Below are positions 1 to 6,042 of a stretch of DNA of 24,522 nt, in pieces; position 1 is the first letter of the stretch, and each line of letters begins with the position of its first letter. Source of the DNA: Bacillota bacterium (GTDB taxonomy: Bacteria > Bacillota > Clostridia > Christensenellales > SZUA-584); the NCBI GenBank assembly GCA_023459495.1, contig JAEWTL010000047.1:1-24522 (forward strand), read 5' to 3'. The notes under the pieces were generated by a model, which made no database searches, was not told where the DNA came from, and saw only the letters and a program-made list of their open reading frames with translations. Position numbers and translations under genes: made by a program.

Positions 1-41
1 GCGTTCTAAAGTATAGTGCTGATTTACTTTTCAAGGTTCTC
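1..41 (-). promoter_or_regulatory. 16S rRNA leader (pre-rRNA) segment
   Basis: The minus strand reads GAACCTTGAAAAGTAAATC, closely resembling the AACCTTGAAAACT-type motif found just before the 16S rRNA gene in many Firmicutes. Together with the three tandem promoters upstream, this indicates an rRNA operon starting just beyond base 1. No mature rRNA sequence is visible in the window, so the assignment is an inference. Confidence 0.65.
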
Positions 42-72
42 GTCCCGCCGTCCTTGCGAACCGCGGACTTGT

Positions 73-101
73 ATATTAACAAACCATTCCCGGTTTGTCA
101 A
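73..101 (-). promoter_or_regulatory. rRNA-type promoter, proximal copy
   Basis: Read on the minus strand, a -35 TTGACA (96-101) and a -10 TAATAT (73-78) are separated by exactly 17 bases. It is the third of three tandem promoters of the same design pointing off the left edge. The spacer ends in GGTTTGT, as in the next copy upstream. Such arrays are typical of Firmicutes rRNA operons. Confidence 0.85.
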
Positions 102-172
102 CACCGTTTTTTCGAAACTCTTTGACCAGTTTCTGTTCGGTGTTCCCGTCCCGTTTCCGGGGCAGGAATGTC

Positions 173-201
173 ATAATAACAAACCTGTATCTCGTTGTCA
201 A
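173..201 (-). promoter_or_regulatory. rRNA-type promoter, middle copy
   Basis: On the minus strand, TTGACA (196-201), a 17-base spacer ending in GGTTTGT, and TATTAT (173-178). It lies exactly 100 bp from the proximal copy, and both are preceded by CGGTG. Both hexamers are near consensus. Confidence 0.85.
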
Positions 202-316
202 CACCGATTTGCTGTCACTTTTTCCCGCAGCTTCGCGAGAGCTTTAAGTTTCGCAGAGGCCTTTTTTAAAGGGCTTTTCGGCATTTTTTACGCCTTCGTT
301 CAGAAGGCGCTCAACT

Positions 317-345
317 ATAGTATCAAACCGGACCCGCTTTGTCAA
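317..345 (-). promoter_or_regulatory. rRNA-type promoter, distal copy
   Basis: On the minus strand, TTGACA (340-345), a 17-base spacer ending in GGTTTGA, and TACTAT (317-322). The sequence just upstream (346-385) is A+T rich and could serve as an UP element. This is the first of the three tandem promoters. Confidence 0.8.
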
Positions 346-422
346 TACGATATACAAGAGTTTTGATTAACATTTTGCGATTTATTAATTCAGTGATGAT
401 ATTGCCGGCGTCCAAGCAAGTA

Positions 423-454
423 AACGGGGCGCTCCTATCAAGAAACGCCCCGTT
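423..454 (-). terminator. Probable terminator of the hydrolase gene
   Basis: A perfect 9-bp inverted repeat (AACGGGGCG at 423-431, CGCCCCGTT at 446-454) with a 14-base loop lies 17 bases past the stop of the hydrolase gene. The run of T after it on the minus strand is short and interrupted, so termination strength is uncertain. Confidence 0.55.
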
Positions 455-471
455 CTGGTTAGCTTTCCGCG

Positions 472-2499
472 TTATCCTAAGATATACGCAAATGCGGAGC
501 AGGTATTCGCAACCGTAATTATGGTGAACAGCAGCGCATTGACGAAGCCGCCCAGCCATGCATTCCCGGTCTTTTTGTAAAGCACTCTGGAGATGATGGT
601 CGCGATGATCAATATGGGGATAATCGGGAACAGTACGATATACCCCAGATTCATGTCCGGCTGCCACAACACGCCGGTGCTCTTGAAGGTGCTGTACTGG
701 ATGATCATCACCAGCAGGATGCCCGCCACATTGAAGAAGGCGTTGATGGCGACTGATACCCATTCCGGCAGATTCTTCGCACGGTAATTCTGGTTGAAGA
801 TGGAGTTGATGCAGTAGAAGATGCCGAACAGCACCGCATACCGCAGCATCGTGGGCAGCATAGCCGCCACATTGAACACCTTCACGTCGAAGGACCAGAT
901 GCGGAAGTCCACTTTCAGGACGCCCCATACGATAAAGAGCACGCAATACAGTATGCCGACGATAGTGACCGCCAGCAGCAGCGTCTTGGCCAGCGCACCA
1001 ATGCCGCCTTCGATCCTCGCCGAGGCAAACGGATTCGGATAGCGTCCGGCGCCGTCTTTGCCAAACCGGATCCGGTTGATCAGCGCGTTGATTCCCCACG
1101 CCACCAGGATAGCTGCCAAAGCGAACAGCCCGACGGCGACCGCCCAGGTGACCACCCAGTTCGTCGTATTCTGCGGATACCGCGGCGTCAGCGGGAACCA
1201 CTCTGTGCCCAGCTTGGTCACAAAGGTACGGATGGAGAAGCCCGCAAACAGCGTGACGGCAATGCCCACCAGCCAATAGGTCAGGTGTCCCTGCACGCCC
1301 TTGAGCGGCGACTCGCCGGCGAGCAGCACATCCTTCCGCTTCCTGAGGGCATTGAAGAACGGAACCGCGAGCAGCAGCCGTGCAAGCGGAATAACCAGCG
1401 CAAAGAACGCCAGCAGTCCAATGCAGGAGAAGGTTTCTTTGATCCACCATGCTTCATTCGTGCTCGGAATATAGCTCGCGCCGGACGGCGTTCCGAACGC
1501 TGTATAGAAGAAGTTGGTCACATCCGCTGCGCTTTTCACCGAGAAATGGTTCAGCGGATGAATTTCGTTGTTCTGGTAGATGACACGGAAGGGCGCGCCC
1601 GCAGCGGTACCTTCCGGAACGTTCACTACAGCGCCGTTCTCATAGATGCCGCCGTTTTGAATGTCAATCGATCCCGAAGAAGAAATGCCGACAAAGTTCG
1701 CGCCATAAACGGACTCCAGATATTGCCGCGCCAGCGAAGGCGTGCCGTCGGCCAGCGTGTTGCCCGGTGCCGACCAGCTCGTTGCACCAAAGAAGAACTC
1801 GTCGTCGTCTGCCTTCAGGATGCCCACGGATACGTCCTCACCTGCGCCGGGGAAGCTGTCCCACGCCTGAAGGAGTCCGGCGGAAATGATGCCCAGACCG
1901 TAGCCGTTCTCCGGCGTAAGGTCGGTCCTTCCAATATCGCCCGCAAAAGTGCCGACGGTCGACATCGCGAGATCCGCAACATTCGGCGCGTCTTCCATCA
2001 GCGTTGCCGCAGTGTCGAAGCCGCCCATGGAATGCCCGGATACGCCGATTTTTGATTGATCGACATAATCGAGGTTGTAGAGGTACTTGGCGGCGTCATA
2101 CAGCCCGCGCGTGAACAATGAGCTGGTGGAGCCCTTGTTCTCATAGTTGCCGTGCGCTTCCCGGTCAACGGTCAGCACGACGAAGCCACGGCGCGCCAGT
2201 TCAATCGCGTTCTGCAGCTGCAGCTCGCGGTTGTTCAAATACCCGTGCGTCAGCACGACAGCCGGAAGCTTGTTGTCCGCGCTCGCCTCCTTGGGCACAA
2301 ATAATATGCCCGAAACGACTGAGCCCTTGACCGTCACACTTGAGTCATCCGCCCAAGCCCCCGAGTTCGTTACTCCCCGTAAATCCGTTACCTGCACCGT
2401 ACCCCAATCCGACTGTATCAGGGATGCGAAGAGGCTGCTGACCAAAATGACAGCCAGACATACGGCCAAGAAAATCCAGGACTTTTTCAGTTGGTTCAC
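472..2499 (-). CDS. Membrane-anchored alpha/beta hydrolase with multi-pass C-terminal domain
   Basis: A 675-residue protein. Residues 8-28 form a hydrophobic N-terminal signal or anchor. Residues about 60-335 form an alpha/beta-hydrolase (dienelactone hydrolase-like) domain: the nucleophile elbow GHSMGG (155-160, Ser157), an acidic cluster (KADDDE, 229-234) that could supply the catalytic Asp, and His318 in HPLNHFS as the likely catalytic His. From about 357 to the end there are roughly six hydrophobic membrane segments separated by loops. The catalytic domain is therefore probably outside the cytoplasmic membrane and tethered to it. The start is GTG at 2497-2499, chosen because AGGAGG lies 8 bases upstream. 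The substrate cannot be told from sequence; esterase or peptidase activity is equally possible. It lies downstream of glpK in the same direction but 220 bp away, so it is probably a separate unit. Confidence 0.75.
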   Translation of the reverse strand: MNQLKKSWIFLAVCLAVILVSSLFASLIQSDWGTVQVTDLRGVTNSGAWADDSSVTVKGSVVSGILFVPKEASADNKLPAVVLTHGYLNNRELQLQNAIELARRGFVVLTVDREAHGNYENKGSTSSLFTRGLYDAAKYLYNLDYVDQSKIGVSGHSMGGFDTAATLMEDAPNVADLAMSTVGTFAGDIGRTDLTPENGYGLGIISAGLLQAWDSFPGAGEDVSVGILKADDDEFFFGATSWSAPGNTLADGTPSLARQYLESVYGANFVGISSSGSIDIQNGGIYENGAVVNVPEGTAAGAPFRVIYQNNEIHPLNHFSVKSAADVTNFFYTAFGTPSGASYIPSTNEAWWIKETFSCIGLLAFFALVIPLARLLLAVPFFNALRKRKDVLLAGESPLKGVQGHLTYWLVGIAVTLFAGFSIRTFVTKLGTEWFPLTPRYPQNTTNWVVTWAVAVGLFALAAILVAWGINALINRIRFGKDGAGRYPNPFASARIEGGIGALAKTLLLAVTIVGILYCVLFIVWGVLKVDFRIWSFDVKVFNVAAMLPTMLRYAVLFGIFYCINSIFNQNYRAKNLPEWVSVAINAFFNVAGILLVMIIQYSTFKSTGVLWQPDMNLGYIVLFPIIPILIIATIISRVLYKKTGNAWLGGFVNALLFTIITVANTCSAFAYILG

Positions 2500-2719
2500 A
2501 GAATCTTCCTCCTTATTATATTATATTAAAATATTAGAGCGTTTTTTGGATATCCCGCACATTTTACGGCGATCCCCCCTCTCCTGCATTTTGACATCAA
2601 TAAATAAGCGTTTGGCCACCACCCTCTTTCTTTATCCAGTCGTGTAACCAATCGGAAACATTTCATATTTCTGCTTTTCAACTATTTATCTATATGCAAA
2701 GTTTAAATATTGAATTTTG
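2500..2719. other. Intergenic region between glpK and the hydrolase gene
   Basis: An A+T-rich stretch containing the hydrolase ribosome binding site (AGGAGG on the minus strand near 2508-2513). Several TATAAT-like hexamers lie within 2515-2540, but no matching -35 is convincing. No gene or clear terminator is visible. Confidence 0.4.
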
Positions 2720-4219
2720 TTATTCATGCCCCGCCGGTTCTTCCCAGCCAAGACTGCGCCCCACGGCCCTGCGCCATCCGTTCAGCAGCTTTTCGCGCCG
2801 CGCGCTCTCCATATCCGGCGTAAAGCAGGCGTCACAACTCCACAGCTTTTTGATCTCGGCTGTGTTGTTCCATATACCCACCGCCAGCCCGGCCAGATAC
2901 GCCACGCCCAGCGCTGTCGTCTCGCGCACCTTCGGGCGGCTGACAGGTTTATTCAATATATCCGCCTGGAACTGCATTAAAAATTTATCCCGGCTCGCGC
3001 CGCCGTCCACATTGAGCGCACTTAGCGTGATGCCACTGTCCTTCTCCATGGCCTCCACGAGCTCGAGGCTCTGGTATGCAATGGACTCCTGCGCCGCACG
3101 AATGATGTGCTCCCGCCGCGTGCCGCGCGTGATGCCTACGATACAGCCCCGTGCGTACATGTCCCAGTACGGCGCACCCAGACCGGTAAATGCGGGTACG
3201 AGGTATACCCCGTCCGTGTCCTCCACCTTCTGGGCGTAATATTCCGCGTCGCGGCTTTCCGTAATAAAGCGCATCTCATCGCGCAGCCACTGGATGACCG
3301 CGCCGCCCACGAATACGCTGCCTTCCAGCGCATACTGGACTTTGCCATTCAAACCGATGGCGATGGTCGTCAGCAGTCCGTTTTGACTATCAACCGGCGT
3401 TTCTCCGGTATTCATCAGCAGAAAACAGCCCGTGCCATACGTGTTCTTCGCTTCGCCTCTCTCAAAGCACGTCTGCCCGAACAGCGCTGCCTGCTGGTCC
3501 CCCGCGATACCCGCGATGGGGATCTTTGTGCCCTGCACCACCGCATAGCCATACACCTCGCTGCTGCCGCAGACCTTGGGCAGCATGGCCCGAGGGATAT
3601 CCAATACTTCCAGCAGCTTATCGTCCCAATCCAGCTTCTTGATATTGTAGATCATGGTGCGCGAAGCGTTGGTGTAATCCGTGACGTGATGCGCGCCGTC
3701 CGTCAGCTTCCAAATCAGCCAGCTGTCCACGGTGCCGAAAAGCACCTCGCCCCGGCGTGCGCGCTCCTTTGCACCTTCCACGTTATCAAGAATCCACTTG
3801 ATCTTGGTGCCGGAGAAGTACGCGTCCGGTACAAGGCCCGTAGCCTCGCGGATATAATCGGTAAGCCCTGCTTTTTTCAGGCCATCGGTGATCTCGGCGG
3901 TACGGCGGCACTGCCACACGATCGCGTTGTAGATGGGCCTGCCGGTAGTTTTATCCCACAGCACCGTGGTCTCACGCTGGTTCGCGATGCCGATGGCCGC
4001 GATGTCGCGCACGTCTACGCCGCTTTTGGCGATAACCTCCATCATCACGCCGTACTGGGACGAGTAGATCTCCATGGGGTCATGCTCCACCCAGCCCTGC
4101 TTGGGGTAATACTGCGTAAATTCGCGCTGCGCCATTTCGACGATGTTCTGCTCCTCGTCAAACAGAATCGCGCGGGAGCTGGTCGTGCCCTGATCCAGCG
4201 CCAGAAGATATTTTGCCAT
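2720..4219 (-). CDS. glpK: Glycerol kinase
   Basis: Phosphorylates glycerol with ATP to sn-glycerol 3-phosphate in the cytoplasm, the entry step of glycerol use. The 499-residue protein has the full FGGY-kinase layout: N-terminal phosphate-binding DQGTTSSR (residues 9-16), the middle signature IAGDQQAALFGQ, and a C-terminal RETTALGVAYLAGLAVG segment. Length matches the family. The ATG at 4217-4219 has AAAGGAG 7 bases upstream. One oddity: Firmicutes GlpK usually has a histidine in a YHF(F/Y)G loop after SSEVY, phosphorylated by HPr of the sugar PTS. Here the corresponding stretch reads SSEVYGYAVVQG with no histidine, so PTS activation is probably absent. It lies 232 bp downstream of glpP, behind its own promoter and a structured leader. 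No glpF or glpD is visible nearby. Confidence 0.96.
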   Translation of the reverse strand: MAKYLLALDQGTTSSRAILFDEEQNIVEMAQREFTQYYPKQGWVEHDPMEIYSSQYGVMMEVIAKSGVDVRDIAAIGIANQRETTVLWDKTTGRPIYNAIVWQCRRTAEITDGLKKAGLTDYIREATGLVPDAYFSGTKIKWILDNVEGAKERARRGEVLFGTVDSWLIWKLTDGAHHVTDYTNASRTMIYNIKKLDWDDKLLEVLDIPRAMLPKVCGSSEVYGYAVVQGTKIPIAGIAGDQQAALFGQTCFERGEAKNTYGTGCFLLMNTGETPVDSQNGLLTTIAIGLNGKVQYALEGSVFVGGAVIQWLRDEMRFITESRDAEYYAQKVEDTDGVYLVPAFTGLGAPYWDMYARGCIVGITRGTRREHIIRAAQESIAYQSLELVEAMEKDSGITLSALNVDGGASRDKFLMQFQADILNKPVSRPKVRETTALGVAYLAGLAVGIWNNTAEIKKLWSCDACFTPDMESARREKLLNGWRRAVGRSLGWEEPAGHE

Positions 4220-4245
4220 ACCGCTTCTCCTTTAAGGTGTTTTCA

Positions 4246-4289
4246 CCGGCGGCTTTGCTTTTCTCATCACCCGCCAAAGCTCACGCCGG
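4246..4289 (-). promoter_or_regulatory. Hairpin in the glpK leader
   Basis: On the minus strand a stem pairs CCGGCG (4284-4289) with CGCCGG (4246-4251), and continues as GCTTT with AAAGC after a three-base bulge. It ends about 26 bases before the glpK start, with no U-run after it. It could be part of an antitermination or translation-control leader. GlpP acting here would be an inference from the neighbouring gene. Confidence 0.4.
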
Positions 4290-4414
4290 ACAAGGGTTCT
4301 TACAGTATACAGCTGCTCCAGGATCAAACTGAAAAACAAAAAAGCAATCCAAATACAGCAGATACGCTATACTTGTTTCGCTCTCATACTCAGAAACAAT
4401 TTCGCACTGGGTTT

Positions 4415-4443
4415 ATTGTAGCACAACCGTTTTCTATTATCAA
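4415..4443 (-). promoter_or_regulatory. glpK promoter
   Basis: On the minus strand, TTGATA (4438-4443), a 17-base spacer and TACAAT (4415-4420). It sits just before the glpP stop codon and would give a leader of about 190 bases ahead of glpK, long enough for antitermination control. Confidence 0.75.
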
Positions 4444-4451
4444 TAATATAT

Positions 4452-5045
4452 TCAACGATTGCCCGATGAATACACCAGTTTCGGCCACAACCCTTTGTTG
4501 GATGAAGAAATTGCCGCTGCCCCGGCATTTAAAGCACTTTGCACATCCTCGCTGTCAGTAATCAGGCCCCCCGCAATGATCGGCTTTTTGACACACTTGT
4601 TTAATACCCGGATGATTTTCGGCATAATTCCCGGCAATATCTCAATAGCATCGGCGGAATCCGAAAGCTGTCTGCCGATGTTGTTAAGCGCCATTGAATC
4701 CAGAACAAAGAACCGCTGCACCGTCAGCAGACCGCAGGCTTTGGCGCACTTCACGATGTTGGGCCGGGTAGAAATGATGCCGTCTGTCTTGGTGTTGTTT
4801 GCGATATAGTCCACCGCCACATCCCGGGAAGAAAGCCCGTCGATCAGATCGATGTGTACCAGCACAATCTTTCCAGCGCTTTTAAGCCTTGAAACGATGC
4901 CCTGAATATTGACGATGTCCCCATGCAGTACAAAAGCGATCTCGCAGCCGCTTTTCACAATTTCCTCGACTCCATCCAAGTCCTTGATCGCCCCTACAAT
5001 CCGGCTTCTCCTCAAAATCCCAATAAACTCTTCGCGGTTAACCAT
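4452..5045 (-). CDS. glpP: GlpP-family glycerol-3-phosphate-responsive antiterminator
   Basis: In the Bacillus system GlpP binds the leader mRNA of glp genes when glycerol 3-phosphate is present and prevents premature termination. This 197-residue product matches that small, TIM-barrel-like family along its whole length: an N-terminal segment that includes GAIKDLDGVEEIVKSGCEI, then VLVHIDLIDGLSSRD, DGIISTRPNIVKCAKACGL, VQRFFVLDSMAL, and EILPGIMPKII plus PIIAGGLI near the end. I chose the ATG at 5043-5045 because GAGG lies 5 bases upstream and the N-terminus then matches the family. An in-frame ATG at 5081 would add 12 residues but lacks a clear ribosome binding site. Its position directly upstream of glpK supports a role in controlling glycerol kinase. 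Confidence 0.88.
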   Translation of the reverse strand: MVNREEFIGILRRSRIVGAIKDLDGVEEIVKSGCEIAFVLHGDIVNIQGIVSRLKSAGKIVLVHIDLIDGLSSRDVAVDYIANNTKTDGIISTRPNIVKCAKACGLLTVQRFFVLDSMALNNIGRQLSDSADAIEILPGIMPKIIRVLNKCVKKPIIAGGLITDSEDVQSALNAGAAAISSSNKGLWPKLVYSSGNR

Positions 5046-5180
5046 GCCCACCTCTTCCGATTCTTCGAAATGCCGGATCATCTCTCACGCCGCCGCAGCT
5101 GCCGTCTCATAGCTGTAGTTACAAATGGATATGCGTTAATTTGTTGACTCTGTAATGGAATAATGTTTCCTTATGCAATT

Positions 5181-5209
5181 ATATTAATCGCTTCAATAAA
5201 GCATGTCAA
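5181..5209 (-). promoter_or_regulatory. glpP promoter
   Basis: On the minus strand, TTGACA (5204-5209), a 17-base spacer and TAATAT (5181-5186). It would give an untranslated leader of roughly 130 bases before the preferred glpP start. Confidence 0.75.
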
Positions 5210-5282
5210 GTGAACGCGGCCCAAACCGCATCGACCTGTGCCTCCCTGGAAAGCACAGTACACGCCAAACGGGCGGCACAAC

Positions 5283-5813
5283 TTAATCAATTTTAATCAA
5301 TTTGACAGGAGCTTCGTTCTCCGCCTTTTCCCGCTTCATTTCTTCGAGCTGCTCCTGTATGCTCTTCGCATTGAACAGCAATATATCGGAAAACGTACGG
5401 ATATGCTCCTCCGGAATGGTATCCAGCAGCTCAAAGGTCTTGCGAAACCGACGTTCAAAAAGCTTGCCGTGATATTCCTCATACACCTGTCTGCCCAGCG
5501 GAGAAGCCTTTATGATGATTTCTTTCTGGTTTTGATTCGTACGGTATCGTTCGAGCAGCCCGAGCCCGGTCATCTGCTTCACGTTTTTGGAGAAGCAGCT
5601 GGGGGAAATACCAAGTCGGGCGGCAACGCGGGCCATGTTCTGGTGTTTTTCCTCGTTTTCAAGGATGTATTCCAGCACTTGAATCTGCGCCAACGTGCAG
5701 GGCACGCTGGTCTTGTGAAAGCCCCGCACGGTATACACCTGTCCGTAACTGTTGGTATATCGAATCAGGCTCTCAATAAAGTCCCTATATTTTCCTAGCC
5801 ACTCAAGTTTCAT
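5283..5813 (-). CDS. MarR-family transcriptional regulator
   Basis: A 176-residue winged helix-turn-helix regulator. Helical dimerisation segments lie at about residues 8-30 and 130-165. The recognition region is MARVAARLGISPSCFSKNVKQM (about 60-81), followed by a wing with GLLERYRTNQNQKEIIIKAS. The C-terminus is charged and probably coiled. I chose the ATG at 5811-5813. A longer frame reaches a TTG at 5892-5894, but that TTG is part of the -35 hexamer of the promoter, so it cannot be the start. Transcribed away from glnN, it may control glnN, itself, or both. The effector cannot be read from sequence. Confidence 0.85.
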   Translation of the reverse strand: MKLEWLGKYRDFIESLIRYTNSYGQVYTVRGFHKTSVPCTLAQIQVLEYILENEEKHQNMARVAARLGISPSCFSKNVKQMTGLGLLERYRTNQNQKEIIIKASPLGRQVYEEYHGKLFERRFRKTFELLDTIPEEHIRTFSDILLFNAKSIQEQLEEMKREKAENEAPVKLIKID

Positions 5814-5865
5814 ACATTCGCCGCCTGAGGTAGATATATTCAGCTTATCCAGTTCATATATACCT

Positions 5866-5894
5866 ATTATACATGTTATCCCATGCAGGGTCAA
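5866..5894 (-). promoter_or_regulatory. Promoter of the MarR-family gene
   Basis: On the minus strand, TTGACC (5889-5894), a 17-base spacer and a perfect TATAAT (5866-5871), about 50 bases before the chosen start codon. Confidence 0.8.
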
Positions 5895-5930
5895 ACCGGC
5901 CCGTAGCGCACCATTGGCACAAACTTATTA

Positions 5931-5959
5931 TTGACTTTATCAACATATCCAGATAAAAT
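5931..5959 (+). promoter_or_regulatory. glnN promoter
   Basis: TTGACT (5931-5936), a 17-base spacer and TAAAAT (5954-5959). Its -35 lies only 36 bp from the -35 of the divergent MarR-gene promoter, so one bound regulator could affect both. Confidence 0.8.
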
Positions 5960-5981
5960 ACATATAAATATAGTTGGAACG

Positions 5982-6024
5982 AAGACGTTTCGCGAATCTT
6001 ACTTTTTCGTGAGCGTCTTTTTAT
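5982..6024 (+). promoter_or_regulatory. Terminator-like attenuator in the glnN leader
   Basis: Between promoter and start codon, AAGACG (5982-5987) pairs with CGTCTT (6014-6019). The stem extends inward as TTCGCG with CGTGAG through two wobble pairs and a one-base bulge. It is followed at once by a T-run (6018-6022). This is the form of an intrinsic terminator placed inside the 5' untranslated region, 12-20 bases before the AGGAGG ribosome binding site. Regulated read-through is an inference. Confidence 0.65.
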
Positions 6025-6042
6025 ATTTCAGGAGGTTATGTT

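Noticed and set aside
16..366. 116-residue plus-strand frame over the left-edge region
   Set aside because: It runs antisense through the three rRNA-type promoters and the leader, with no ribosome binding site and no protein-like pattern.
4425..4440. Catabolite-responsive element in the glpK promoter (AGAAAACGGTTGTG)
   Set aside because: The central ACG is present, but about four of 14 consensus positions differ and the dyad is poor.
5814..5894. 27-residue N-terminal extension of the MarR-type regulator
   Set aside because: Its TTG start coincides with the -35 hexamer of the gene's own promoter.
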